A DNA stretch of 64,000 bases. It comes from Calamus simplicifolius (lineage: Eukaryota > Streptophyta > Magnoliopsida > Arecales > Arecaceae). The DNA is taken from assembly GCA_900491605.1 (NCBI GenBank), contig UESW01004254.1:634450-698449 (forward strand), read 5' to 3'. Below the pieces are notes generated by a model. That model did no database searches and was not told the DNA's origin. It saw nothing but the letters and a program-made list of their open reading frames with translations. The position numbers and the translations under genes were made by a program. Shown piece by piece: positions 36,215-48,360 of this stretch (position 1 is the first letter of the stretch; each line of letters begins with the position of its first letter).

Positions 36215-37663
36215 TGTTGACCCAATTGATGATTTTGATGATTAACAAAACTATTTGAGTATAATAATTGAAGGCTTTAATGATTTTGATTAAGTTTTTC
36301 AGATTATAAGTCAATTGAATGATCAAAATCAGGAGTTAAATCTTGTTCTGGATCGAATCTAATGTCTAGGTAAGATTGCAGACATTAGAGTCGACTCCGA
36401 GAATCATAGAGCCGACTCCAGTATCTGGCACGGAAGTTAGAGTCGACTCCGAGACTGTTAGAGCCGACTCTCACAGAAGAAACAGAACGTTGATTTTTCT
36501 GGCCCCGACTTAGAGTCGACTCCGGGTCTGTTAGAGTCGACTCCAGAAAAGTTTCTTGTCGACCCCAGAAAAGTCAGAGACGACTCCAGAAATAATGGAT
36601 TAAAGTGTTTTGAGTTAGAGCCGACTCCAGAAAAGTTAGAGTCGACTCCAATCCACCTGGAACGAAAAATCAAATTGCCAGATCAGCTCTAACGGTAATA
36701 TTTCTATTTTACTTTATTTCTAACAGATATATTTTGTTGCAAGGTACACTCAACAGATAGTTTTCTTCAAAAATAGCTTGAAAGAAATCTATAAAAAGGG
36801 AAGACTATCATTCAAAAAACAAGAACGAGAAGAAACGGAAAAACATAGAGGAAAAACGGAAATAGAGAAATCCCAATCAAAAATCCGAAAAAGAGAGAGC
36901 CTAAATCTCAAGAGAAAAACCTTCTAGCTCAAATCCACTCCACTCCAAAAAGCTCAAGAGGAATCCAAGGCATTCAAATCAAAGTTTTGGTGGATTTCCC
37001 AAATTGGAGAAAGAGGATCAGTTTCTTGCTTTTCAATCCTCTCAACTGCTTCAACTGTGAAGAATCGGAGCTGAGGCTTGATTCAATCTAGCAAGGAGAA
37101 GAAGAAAAGAAGAAAAGCTCAAAAGCCAACCAACTACAAATCAGGCTTTTCTAAACCTTGTTCATTTATTTGATTATTTGCTCATTGAGGAGCTGTGTAT
37201 TTGAAAAAACATTATTTCTTTTGTTTGTGTCTAGTTCAATCTGGGGGATTGAACTAGTGGAGGTAGTCTTACCTCGGTACAAGCTTGGTATAGCTTGTGT
37301 TAGGGTTTTTGTGCTGGTGAGCCCAGAAAACCGGCTGGGTTCGTTGTGATCCCGGAAAAATAACAAGTTTGAGTTGTGAGCTTGTAAAACAACTCAGCTG
37401 TAATCAAGGAAGATTATAGTGTGGACCCAAGTGAATCTTGGGAGTGGACGTAGGTGTTGGATACACCGAACCACTATAAAATCTTTGTTTTTGCCGTGTC
37501 TCCTTTATCTCTATCTCTATCTCTATCTTATTGATTGTATTTTGTTTTTGCATCTGCATTCACTTTCACTCACACTAAGCAAACAAATATTTCAAAAGGT
37601 TTAAATTTTTTAAAGAACCCAATTCACCCCCGCCCCCCTCTTGGGTTGTCATCTGGGCCAACA
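36215..37663 (+). repeat. 3' LTR of Sirevirus A
   Basis: Near-identical to 27336-28777. TGTTGACC start, GGGCCAACA end, motif cluster 36385-36660, TATAAAAA at 36790. Many of the differences between the two LTRs are C/T or G/A transitions. Confidence 0.95.
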
Positions 37664-37842
37664 ACGCTTTTCCGATGCTATTAAAAGCGTCGTCATAGTT
37701 ACTTTTTATCGACGCTTTCTAAAAGCGCAACACTCCCATCCTACCAACGCTTTAAAAAGCATCGAAAGGCCATATCCCGACGCTAAAAAAGCATTGGGAA
37801 ATAACTTTAAAAGCGTCGTTATCCCTTAAATTTACTGTAGTG
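37664..37842 (+). repeat. CACTA right subterminal repeats, part 2, and right terminus
   Basis: Resumes the GACGCTTT/AAAGCGTC palindrome series interrupted at 27335. It ends in CTTAAATTTACTGTAGTG, the right terminal inverted repeat, followed by ATG. Confidence 0.93.
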
Positions 37843-38340
37843 ATGGGACCTAGATGCGCTAAATCCCTCCACGAATATTAAGTCATTAGCCTTCCATTAT
37901 TCACATGATCAAAAATTATTTGGGCATGAGATTTGTTGTGCCATAGCCAAGATCAAGTGAACCTATGAGGAGTTGATTGAGGAACAATGGGTTGATTTAA
38001 CTAGGTTAGCTGGCATAATTGGCCATAGTCAGGGTCAGTCTAATCTAGAGGCAATGTTTAGGGTGATCACATCAGATGTGATTGACAAGGTTATGTCCCC
38101 TAAATGATCTAGGAGTCACATTTGATGTGATTGATAAAAATCTATCTAATTTGGCTTACTAAGATTTGTTGTACCATAGCCAAGGTCAAGGTAAGTCGAT
38201 TTGAGGGTCCTAGCCCACTAGAAAATCATAAATAGTGTGAGTAATCGATTTAATTAAACATTTTAAAATTATCATATTAAATTAATAATTTGCATTCATA
38301 ATAATTAACTCGTTCTATTTTCTACATAGTTATAAGAGAC
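37843..38340 (+). other. Old Copia leader resumed after the CACTA
   Basis: Continues the leader interrupted at 11226. A block near 37935-37965 (TTTGTTGTGCCATAGCCAAG) recurs near 38166-38190 (TTTGTTGTACCATAGCCAAG), a local duplication. No gag matrix or capsid reading was recognised, so most of gag appears deleted or unrecognisable. Confidence 0.55.
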
Positions 38341-41300
38341 ACCATGAGTGTGAACATTAACCTTAGAGGTAACCTAGAGTCCAACAAGCTAACTGGCCCA
38401 ATTTCCCTGATTGGTTAAGGAATGTTGCTAAGAAAAAAATGTCACTTCTATGGTAAGGATGGGCATTGGAAGTGTAACTGTAGGCTTATCAGGCCAGCCT
38501 GAAAGATAAGAAGCATACGAATGCTTCTACTTCAGGTGCATACATAATTGAGATATTTTCTTCTATTACTTCTTATTCCACTTGGGTATTGGATACCGAT
38601 TGTGGGTCTTATATTTATATTAATATGGAGATGATAAAAAATAGTAGAAGATTGAGGAAAGATAAAGTGATCCTACGCAAAGGTTGTTGCATTAGCCTTA
38701 GGAATTTATTCTTTATCTTTGCCTACAAGGCTTGTAATTAAACTTAGTAATTGTTACTATGTTCTAAACATAACAAAGAATATTATATCCATTTCATGTT
38801 TAGTAATGGATGAGTATTCTTTTGAAATTGAAAACAAAGGTATTTCTATTTTTTGAAATAAAATGTTCTTTGGTTCTGCTGAATTGTTTAACGGAATTTA
38901 TGTTCTTAATCTTTAAGCCCTTATTCTTAATATTAAATTAAAAAGATTAAAATCAAATAATTCTAGGGATTCGTACCTATGGCATTGTTGTTTAAGCCAT
39001 GTAAATGAAACTCGTTTAACCAAGTTACATAAAGATGGATACTTGGGTTCATTCGATTGGAAATCGTTTGAGGAATACGAGTTATGTTTACTTGGCAAGA
39101 TGACCAAGTCACCTTTTACCGAAAAAGATGAGCAAAAACCTGAATGTTTGGATTTAGTACATTCGGATGTATATGGACCCATCAACATTCAAGCCATAGG
39201 AGGTTTTTCTTATTTTATCACGTTCATAGATGACCATAGTAGATATGGTTATGTGTATTTGATGAAGCACAAATTTGAAGCCTTTGAAAAGTTCAAAGAA
39301 TTTAGATGTGAAGTAGAAAAATAAACTGGCAAGAGTATTAAGATACTTTGATCAGATCGAGGCGGTGAATACTTGAGCTATGGGTTCATAGATTATTTGA
39401 AGGAGAATGAGATTCTTTCTCAATATACTCCTTCTGGTACATCACACATAATGGTGTGTTAGAAAGGAAAAACCGCACACTGTTAGATATGGTACGTTCC
39501 ATGATGAACCTTGCAGATCTTTCAAAAATATTTTGGGATTATGTGCTAGACTCTGCCGAATATACCATAAACCGAGTTCCATCTAAATCGATCAACTCCA
39601 CTCCCTATGAGATATGGTATGGAAAGAAACCATCCCTTAATCATTTAAGGGTTTGAGGTTGTTACGCTTATATGAAGTGTAATGAATCAGATAAGCTTGA
39701 AACTAGATCTGATAAATGCAATTTTATGGGGGTATTCAAAATAAATAAAAGATACTACATCTATCATCCACTTGAGAAAAAGGTATTTATCTCAAGACAT
39801 GCCACATTTCTAGAGAATGAGATTCTCACAATGGGTAGTGGGAGTAAGATTGAACTTAGTGAAGCTCAAAAACTATAAATTAAAAAGATTGATTAGATGG
39901 AATGGAGCATATGCCGAATACAATGGGAGTTGAGCTGGAGACTCAACCCACATTCAGGTAGTCGTTGCATGAAAAGCAACAGGTAGCTCCAAGTACACAC
40001 CAGCTACGTAGATCTAGTAGGACAATTTACATCCCTAAGAGATATACATTTCTTATAAAGAATGATGAGCCTACCAACTACGAAGAGCCAATGTCTAACA
40101 TTGACTCTAAGAGATGGCTTGAGGCCATGAAATCTGAAATGAACTCTATGTATGACAACCAGGTATGGACCTTGGTTGATCCACCTGAAGGGATAAAACC
40201 CATTGAGTGCAAATGGGTTTTCAAGAAGAAAACCAATATGGATGGTAATGTGATTACCTATAAGGCAAGGCTAGTTGCAAAAGGTTACAAGCAAAGATAA
40301 GGTGTTGACTTTAATGAAACCTTTTCACCTGTAGCCATGCATAAGTCCATAAGGATTTTACTTGTAATAGTAGCATATTTTGACTATAAGATCTGGCAGA
40401 TGGATGTCAAGACTACCTTCCTAAATAAAAATTTAGAGAAGGATGTGTATATGACACAACCAAAGGGTTTTGAATCCATAGATCCTAAGAAAGTATGCAA
40501 GCTACAAAGGTCTATTTATGGACTTAAGCAAGCCTCAAGAAGTTGGAATATCCGATTTGATATGGCAATCAAAGAGTTTGATTTCATCAAAAAATGAGGA
40601 TGATCCATGTGTGTACAAGAAGGTTAGTGGGAGTGATATTACTTTCTTGATATTATATATGGATGACATATTATTAATAGGAAACAATGTATCATTCCTT
40701 AAAGAAGTGAAAGATTGATTGTCAGATAAATTTTTCATGAAGGATTTGGGAGAAGCAGCCTATATACTAGGTATAAAGAAGATCTATAGAGATAGATCTA
40801 GAAGGTTGCTTGGATTGACCCAATCCACGTACATAGATAAAATGCTAAAGCGGAGTCCAAGAAAGGATTCTTGCCAATGTCGCATGGGGTACATCTCTTC
40901 AATGACATGAGTCCTAAGACCCAAGAGGAAAGAGAGTACATGGATAGGATACCATACGCATCAGCAATTGGATCCATTATGTATGTAATGCTATGTACAA
41001 GGCCTGATATTTCTTATGCCTTGAGTATTATGAGTAGATATCAGGCAAACCCTGGTGAGAAACATTCGATGGCAAGAATATCCTTAAGTACTTGCGAAGG
41101 ACTAAGGATATGCTCTTGATTTATGGAGGACCCGATCTTATAGTTTAAGGTTATACTGATTCTAGTTTTCAGTCTGATAGAGATGATTATAAATCACAAT
41201 CATGCTATGTGTTCACACTCAATGGTGGTGCAGTCAGCTGAAAGAATTCTAAGCAGGAGATGACTGTCGACTCCACAACTAAACCGAGTACATCGCAGCA

Positions 41301-41629
41301 TCAGATGCAGCTAAAAAAATAGTTTGGATCAAAAAGTTAATCACTGAACTTGGAGTGGTTCCAAGCATTATTAATCCAATACTCTTGTATTGTGATAACA
41401 ATGGAGCTATTGCGCAAGCCAAGGAACCAAGGTCTCATTAGAGGTCCAAACATGTACTTAAAAAATATCATGTGATTAGAAAAATCAGTGGGAGGATGAT
41501 ATAAAATAGAACGAGTCCTCACGGATGACAATATTGCTGATCCATTCACTAAAAGCCCTGCCGTAGTAGAAGCATAATAGTCATGCTGAGTCACTTGGTA
41601 TTAGATACATGGGTGATTGGCTCTAGTGC
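38341..41629 (+). pseudogene. Old Copia gag remnant and pol, heavily decayed
   Basis: Pieces in several frames follow Copia order. There is a zinc-knuckle remnant (CHFYGKDGHWKCNC, second cysteine replaced by tyrosine) near 38441 and protease (WVLDTDCGSYI, with D in place of the G after the catalytic DT) near 38580. Integrase is readable as GKMTKSPF, LVHSDVYGPI, DDHSRYGYVYLMKHK, SDRGGEYL and LERKNRTLLDMVRSMMN (39043-39656). RT reads WVFKKKTNMDGNVITYKARL, DVKTTFLN and YMDDILLIGNN (39965-40718). RNase H reads YCDNNGAIAQAKEPRSH (about 41389). At least a dozen stops or frame changes are present. It is much more decayed than the two Sireviruses. Confidence 0.9.
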
Positions 41630-41640
41630 AAGTGGGAGAT
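41629..41640 (+). promoter_or_regulatory. Polypurine tract of the old Copia element
   Basis: CAAGTGGGAGAT immediately precedes the 3' LTR, the usual plus-strand primer position. Confidence 0.85.
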
Positions 41641-43957
41641 TGTTAGTGTATGCCCTAAATCCAATCGAATTAAATGCTAGTTTGTACACATTTCTTTATA
41701 AATGCATATAAAATTTATTGATTTCTTTATCTATCCATGTGTAATTTATATATATATTAGATATATTTTACCTATGAGATAAAGTCCAAAAGAATGTGAA
41801 CTATGCATATAAAATTTGTAATAGAGATTACAAATTATGAGATCTAAAATTGCACATTATGGTTTGATTCTTTAAATTTTTTTAGTCGATGCATAGACAA
41901 GACTAGACACTATCGAACGCCGATAAGACTAGAACACATTGCATATCTTCACCCTTGTGGTGAGAAGCTGATCTTGCAAGCTGAAGTATGAAGATACATG
42001 GATAGGTGTGTGGATGTTCGTTATTGTAATGATGCATTGGATGACCTGCACAGAGATCCCATATGGATATTCTATATAGTGTCGATGGTTGATCTTTGAT
42101 GATGGTGGTGCGAGTAATCCTTTGACTTGAGATCTTCATTGCACCTCATACGTGGAATGTCATGCTTTGATGACATGCAAACATCGCTCTAGCCACAGGT
42201 GGCAAATATGGTATCGATTGGGTATGACATGAAGCACATAAAGGTAGTATTTGATCAAGACAGGATTCGTCTCCCTTGATAGAAAGGGTTATATCCCACG
42301 GCCACTTGATGGATTAAATTGACTGTTAAATCCTTGCAAGGTTGAGTTGGAATTTGAAATAGTTTCGAAGCTCTAATTCATGTGAGTCAATTTTTTTTAG
42401 ATAAAGTAAATAAAGATCAATTACATGGTTGACACATTTCATATCACTGATTGATCTGGGATATGTGATGAAGGGATTAAATCGTACGTTAACATTTATG
42501 GATGGGTGTTGATGACCACGTCAACAAACCCTTAACACTTGAGTAGTCATGATGCTTTGCTAGAGACCGCTCATGATCTATAATCATGGATTCTTTAACT
42601 TAATCAAGGAGTTGATTTGGTTAAAGAATTGACTTGGACAAGGTGTTGATCAAGTCATTCCTAGGGTCAATATTAGGGACATGATTATTACCAATGTGTC
42701 AGGGGACCTAATGGGTCATACACATTAAGGAGATTTTGGATGAAGTTAAAATGGGAATTAAGTTGGACTTAATTCAAATTAGATTACCAATTAATTAGGA
42801 TTGGGTTTGACTCAATCTTAATGAGAGAACATAAAATTGAAGAATAGGATTCATCATAGAGGAAAGAATTTTGTATTCAAGAAAAAGACCTTTTGTACAT
42901 GTGATGTACATATAAAATTTATTAATTGGATACTTAATTAGGCTTGATCCATATAATGGATGGCTTAGATTAATTGAGATTAATAATGTGGATTTAATTG
43001 GATCTATATGATGGCATGATTTGATTCGTGGAAACCCAATTGAGTCGAGGGCTGAGATCGTGCCACATGGAGGATGGATCCATGCCCATGTGATGGACAT
43101 GACCCATCTCTACATCATGGAGAAGGGAACCCCATGATTTGAGGCATCATCATGAAGCCAAATAAGGTTGCAACGTTGGTTTCATGGGATAATCAATTTT
43201 TAATTTTTTAGGGATGTGGTTTAGTGGTTGTAATCCTAACATTATCATGATAACAACTATCCAAAATTTGTTAGGATAATTTATTATAATAAATATCTTA
43301 AATTTGTTAGGATAATTTATTATCAACTTGATATGATTGAATGGCTAGGTGTTTGAAACAAAATTTTTCTTTTTATAAAACAAAATTTTTCTTTTTATGG
43401 AACCATACAACCTCCTTTTCATGTATAAAAAAGAAGAGAGACATCCCCTTCGAGAGACACGCCTAACTCCTCCCTTCTCTCTCTTGGATGCCTAACACTC
43501 ACTTTCTCTCTCTAAAACATCCTTTCTCTCTCTATGACGTCCTTCTCTCTCTCTTGATTGATACGTCCCTCTCTCTTTCTTGATTGATCAAGATTTGATC
43601 TTGATCAATAAATTTTTCTTGATTTAAAAAATCAATTAAAAAGAAAAGAGGCGCTAGCATCCCTCGCAAGAAGGTTATCATCCAATCATGAGCGGACATT
43701 ATCCAAAGATTTTCGCATGGATCACCATTAGAGGCCGAACGCATGGATGGCTAGTGGTAATCGTTTACCGACATCATCAGGCTTCATCTCCAATAAGGAA
43801 GTAGGTATAATCTATTATTTAATCATGTGTTATTTCTTGTTAACTGAATCTATTCCCTAAGGATCTTAGGCTTTGGGAATTAAATTTGTATTTATTTTTA
43901 TCTTCCACTGCATAATATATGAATTTGATTCATATAAAATATACGTAATTCCCATCA
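41641..43957 (+). repeat. 3' LTR of the old Copia element
   Basis: Begins TGTTAGTGTATGCCC and ends CCCATCA. It aligns with 7116-9385 throughout, with frequent substitutions and short indels including a local duplication of CAAAATTTTTCTTTTTAT near 43360-43400. A TATA-like motif lies at 43424. Confidence 0.9.
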
Positions 43958-45549
43958 GTAAGAGTAGCAAATTTGTAAGTAGAAAAATCAACTTTTTAGT
44001 ATTTTTAGAGTGGAAATGACGAACGGTTTCATGTGCAGTGCCTACCCTACCTTTAATGAATGGTTTCCTCTCGAAGGTAACTATTCTTGATGTTTTAACT
44101 GATTAATGGCAACAGCATATTTGCCGGCAATATAGTACTTTCCACATGATCACTTGATCTTATGCTTTGATCCACAGAACCTTGTTCAGACATGCAAAAA
44201 TACTTGTTAATTTTGATGTTCTAAACATCAGAATGGAGTCATTTTGGTTGTTGAACTTTCTAACTTACAAACCTTCCACAAATGAGTTTTTAGCTAGCAC
44301 CATGGAGCTTCTTTAAGTGGCAAATCTGCAGAGCAAACTAATGAAATATTGGAGGCTAGCAAAATTCTATAAATTGAAAACATAACATATTCATGAATGA
44401 GCATAATTCACACATATATATGTACATAAACATAGTCCTGCTATACAAAGAAAACAGGGAAGAAGTCAAATTATATTAAGCTTGATTGCAATGGAGATTT
44501 AGTCCCTAGGAAATTAAACAAAAATTTTACTTTGCTCTATTATGAAGTGCCAAAAACATGCTTCTCTAAAATACACAATTTATTTTTTATCAAACTTGTA
44601 TATCAAGGAGTCAACATAGCTATCCAACGTAATGCATATTTGATTGCATTCCTTATCATTGTCTATGGGGAAAGATTTGGTTGTATATTTCATCCAGTAG
44701 GTTAGTTCTCCTTGCAACCAAGAAGAATAGAAGACTAAACCCTAAAATTTGCTTTGTCCAAACAAACTACTACGAGGAACAATAACTTACATTCAGTCAA
44801 TTGTACGAGGTTCTTTAATTGCTCCAAATTTGAGCTAGCTTCATTGCATGATCAAATAAGCTAATTATGGGTGGTTTGCTAATATTTCTATACACATATA
44901 CAAAAATAAATGGAAATGTAATCATCAAATTCAATCCACGCCCTTCAAATGTGTAAAATTAAGTTTCCTTAATTAGTGATAGACCCCAAACTCAAAAATA
45001 GGGAATAGTAGTCATTCTTCATTTTGCAGAAAACTTTAAAATTCATGAGTTTATTTCCCATTCTTTCATAACTTGTTGTGCAAGCACAAGATTTATCCAA
45101 TGCACATAAGTATAGTAGACTTACCGTCAAGTGTCAATTGCCATTGGTCCCCTCAAGGTTCATAATCATTGATTACATGAGGATAGAAGAAAACTTCTCA
45201 AAACTATATGGCCATAGTGCTGTAAATTTAGCATAATCGTAGACACTAGAAAAGAATAGAATAATATATCCTCGATTGGTTGTCCAAAAGTGTATGTATG
45301 ATATACACAACTCAACTCAACTTAACTCATCTAAGCCTTTTCCCAACTACAAGTGTATGCATGATATAATCATTCAAAATATATAGACCAACTTAGAACA
45401 TAAATTAGGGGAAAACCATATATAGACATATCAAACCCAATTGCAACAAAGATTTTTGCATTATTCTATTGAATAGTACCTTGCTTTGCTCCTTACAAGG
45501 TGTCAAAATAAAAGAAAGCTTCTCTGAAATGAACTTGGCATTATTTATC
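43958..45549. other. AT-rich stretch downstream of the receptor-like protein gene
   Basis: No gene recognised. It lies 3' of the minus-strand LRR gene and presumably holds its 3' flank. Two short segments near 44400-44520 and 45410-45480 look alike (CATATATATG and CAATGGAG style text), but I could not establish a repeat. Confidence 0.45.
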
Positions 45550-46163
45550 TCACTTATGATTTTGTTGCATGCATGTCCACTTACGTGCTGCCATTAAAAT
45601 CCTATCGGTGAAGGAATCCATATAACCATCTAATATAATAAGAATATATTGCCCAATGCGATGGCAATACAATAGAGCGATACAACCCCAAAAGCCAATC
45701 ACGAATGAAACTGCAACTATTGCAAAGAAGATGACAACATCCATGCTGCTATCATCATGGTTCTCTCCTTCAGGTGGTGCAGTTGGACTTGAGTTGGATG
45801 TGCATGTCTTCTCTAGTGGTGGCCCATGCAATCTAACATTTCCCTCGTAGCTACTCACATCAAATGTGGCAAATTGGTCTTTGAGATCTGGTGTACATCT
45901 AGATAAGTTATTGTAAGCAACAAAGAAGACCTCCAAGAACTTTAGTTGAGTCAATTGCCAGGGTATCACGCCACTTAATTGATTGTGCGATATATCCAGG
46001 CTCTCGATCTGATTGAGTTTTGATAAAGTTTCAGGAATTCGACCTGTTAGTTGATTGTGATAGATTCAATTGTATAAGGCTATCTAGATTTCCAATTTCT
46101 GGTGGGATGCTTCCTGTCAGCTTGTTTGCAGACAAATCAATTGCAGACATCAAATCCAAATGA
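45550..46163 (-). pseudogene. LRR receptor-like protein, C-terminal fragment
   Basis: Read on the minus strand, plant LRR units (AIDLSANKLTGSIPPEIGNL, then IESLDISHNQLSGVIPWQL) lead to the typical last cap (FDVSSYEGNVRLHGPPLEKT). An acidic juxtamembrane stretch follows, then a membrane helix (VVIFFAIVAVSFVIGFWGCI) and a short cytosolic tail without a kinase. This is the layout of receptor-like proteins in defence or development. A small indel in the LRR near 46055-46065 shifts the frame. The sequence stops at about 46163, where the GC-rich element begins, so the signal peptide and most repeats are absent from this window. The usual asparagine/cysteine cap residue GLCG reads RLHG here. Confidence 0.88.
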
Positions 46164-46589
46164 TCTGTGATGACGCCAAGTCACCTTCTTCAAACGTCGG
46201 GGCCAAACGGACGTCTCGCTCCGGGGAGTCCTGCAAGAAAAGTCCCCGAGGACCGGTGGCACCGGTGGGGACCCTCCGACGATCAAGTCAGTGGCTTGGG
46301 TTCAGACAAAGAACCACCCCCCGCGAAGAGAAGCTGAGGCAGTTAGGGTTTTTTTTTAGCAGGGAGGAAAAAAGGCCCCCTCCCTTACCAGAGATTGGAT
46401 CCGGCCTATATATCCCGAATATGTTTCTTTTCTTCTTTTTTTTACCTGTCTAAACACCGTCATGTGCAGCTTCGGAAGACCTTTCTTTTGTACTGTTCTT
46501 GATGGACGTGGCTGGGCTCCTATTGCTAGAGGCGGCGAGTCGTACACCCTAGTAAGGCATAGTGGCGCATAGAGGCGTGCAATGCGCCA

Positions 46590-47044
46590 AACATCGTTAT
46601 GAGACATGACCCCCCCCATACCGGGGCACATTTTACAGGAGTACGAAATGGTACTACGGCAAGGCACAGCCATGTGCCGAAGATCATGCGTGAGCACCGT
46701 ACTTGCTGACAGTTGCTGTTTTCTTTGGCGGTTGAATAGCATGTCGACCATGCACCCTGAGGCCAGTAGGGGCCCTGGGTTTAAGGAAACGACGACCCCA
46801 CCCCGACCCCGAGGGGGTGCCGGAGGTGGGGAAATGACCGTCCACCCCGAGGCCGGTAGGGGCCCCGGGGTTAGGAAACGATGACCCCACCCCGACCCCG
46901 AGGGGGTGCCGGAGGTGGGGAAATGACCGTCCACCCCGAGGCCGGTAGGGGCCCCGGGGTTAGGAAACGATGACCCCGCTCCCGACCCCGAGGGGGTGCT
47001 GAAGGTGGGGAAATGACTGACTGCCGTTCACCCCGCCTGACGAC
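46590..47044 (+). repeat. First copy of a duplicated leader block
   Basis: Contains CTACGGCAAGGCACAGCCAT, ATCATGCGTGAGCACCG and three 90-bp array-type units (starting near 46753, 46843 and 46932). The same order recurs at 47045-48400, where the array has 13 units. The block ends in a GATCAGTCATATCAG motif at 47050, which recurs at 48400. Confidence 0.8.
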
Positions 47045-47186
47045 GTTGTGATCAGTCATATCAGTTATGAGGCATGGCCCTCCGTATTGGAGCACAATCA
47101 CGGGGGTACTGGATGGTACACTACGGCAAGGCACAGCCATGGGCTAAAAATCATGCGTGAGCACCGCGCGTCGGCGGTTGAGCAGT

Positions 47187-48360
47187 GCGTTGGTGGTGCA
47201 CTCCGAGGCCGGTAGGGGCCCCGGGGTTAAGGTAGGATTTCCCCGCTCCCGACCCCGAGGGGGTGCCGGGAATGGGGAAATGAGGATGCGCCCCGAGGCC
47301 GGTAGGGGCCCCGGGGTTAAGGTATGATTTCCCCGCTCCCGACCCCGAGGGGGTGCCGGGAATGGGGAAATGAGGATGCGCCCCGAGGCCGGTAGGGGCC
47401 CCGGGGTTAAGGTAGGATTTCCCTGCTCCCGACCCCGAGGGGGTGCCGGGAATGGGGAAATGAGGATGCGCCCCGAGGCCGGTAGGGGCCCCGGGGTTAA
47501 GGTAGGATTTCCCCGCTCCCGACCCCGAGGGGGTGCCGGGAATGGGGAAATAAGGATGCGCTCCGAGGCCGGTAGGGGCCCCGGGGTTAAGGTAGGATTT
47601 CCCCGCTCCCGACCCCGAGGGGGTGCCGGGGATGGGGAAATGAGGATGCGCCCCGAGGCCGGTAGGGGCCCCGGGGTTAAGGTAGGATTTCCCCGCTCCC
47701 GACCCCGAGGGGGTGCCAGGAATGGGGAAATGAGGATGCGCCCCGAGGCCGGTAGGGGCCCCGGGGTTAAGGTAGGATTTCCCTGCTCCCGACCCCGAGG
47801 GGGTGCCGGGGATGGGGAAATGAGGATGCACCCCGAGGCCGGTAGGGGCCCCGGGGTTAAGGTAGGATTTCCCTGCTCCCGACCCCGAGGGGGTGCCGGG
47901 AATGGGGAAATGAGGATGCGCCCCGAGGCCGGTAGGGGCCCCGGGGTTAAGGTAGGATTTCCCCGCTCCCGACCCCGAGGGGGTGCCGGGAATGGGGAAA
48001 TAAGGATGCGCTCCGAGGCCGGTAGGGGCCCCGGGGTTAAGGTAGGATTTCCCCGCTCCCGACCCCGAGGGGGTGCCGGGGATGGGGAAATGAGGATGCA
48101 CCCCGAGGCCGGTAGGGGCCCCGGGGTTAAGGTATGATTTCCCCGCTCCCGACCCCGAGGGGGTGCCGGGGATGGGGAAATGAGGATGCACCCCGAGGCC
48201 GGTAGGGGCCCCGGGGTTAAGGTATGATTTTCCCGCTCCCGACCCTGAGGGGGTGCCGGGGATGGGGAAATGAGGATGCACCCCGAGGCCGGTAGGGGCC
48301 CCGGGGTTAAGGTATGATTTCCCCGCTCCCGACCCCGAGGGGGTGCCGGAGGTGGGGGAA
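47187..48360 (+). repeat. 90-bp tandem array, 13 units
   Basis: The core GAGGCCGGTAGGGGCCCCGG recurs every 90 bp from 47205 to 48285, giving 13 units. A second constant block reads GACCCCGAGGGGGTGCCGGG. Because 90 is divisible by three and stops are rare, long open frames run through it: 30-residue units rich in Arg/Pro/Gly on the plus strand and in Pro/Gly/Ser on the minus strand. The minus-strand frame, 47151-48374, is 407 codons long. I regard both as by-products of the repeat. Variant markers show that a three-unit block (about 47371-47640) reappears 450 bp later (47821-48090). Confidence 0.93.

Larger units (their letters stand above)
27336..37663 (+). mobile_element. Full-length Sirevirus-like Copia retrotransposon A
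   Basis: The element has LTRs 27336-28777 and 36215-37663, flanked by ACGCT on both sides (27331-27335 and 37664-37668). It has a primer site TGGTATCAGAGC at 28780, gag with zinc knuckles, pol in Copia order (protease, integrase, RT, RNase H), an env-like gene and five polypurine-like G-runs before the 3' LTR. Large coiled-coil gag, an env-like ORF3 and multiple polypurine tracts are established features of Sireviruses. The LTRs differ by only scattered changes, so insertion was recent relative to the host CACTA. Frameshifts in gag, pol and env mean it is not autonomous as it stands. Confidence 0.95.
11227..37842 (+). mobile_element. CACTA (En/Spm-type) DNA transposon with captured gene fragments
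   Basis: The left end reads CACTACAGCAAAATTTAAG. The right end, reverse complemented, reads CACTACAGTAAATTTAAGG. The element is flanked by ATG on both sides (11224-11226 and 37843-37845), the 3-bp target duplication typical of CACTA elements. Inside are a captured-fragment region (about 11400-14812), a TNP2-type transposase (17023-20606), a Transposase_24 gene (21904-25390) and palindromic subterminal repeats. A solo LTR and a full Sirevirus were inserted later; without them the element is about 14.8 kb. Both transposition genes carry stops or frameshifts, so this copy cannot move itself. Confidence 0.95.
7116..43957 (+). mobile_element. Old Copia LTR retrotransposon, split by nested insertions
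   Basis: Two direct repeats of about 2.3 kb (7116-9385 and 41641-43957) flank a Copia internal region in the expected order: primer-binding-like site, leader, zinc-knuckle remnant, protease, integrase, reverse transcriptase, RNase H and polypurine tract. Some 26.6 kb of the internal region is a later CACTA insertion (11227-37842), so the original internal region was roughly 5.6 kb. Many stops and frameshifts and clearly diverged LTRs make it an old, dead copy. No target-site duplication is recognisable: CATAT lies on the left and GTAAG on the right. I did not assign the Copia lineage with confidence. Confidence 0.88.
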
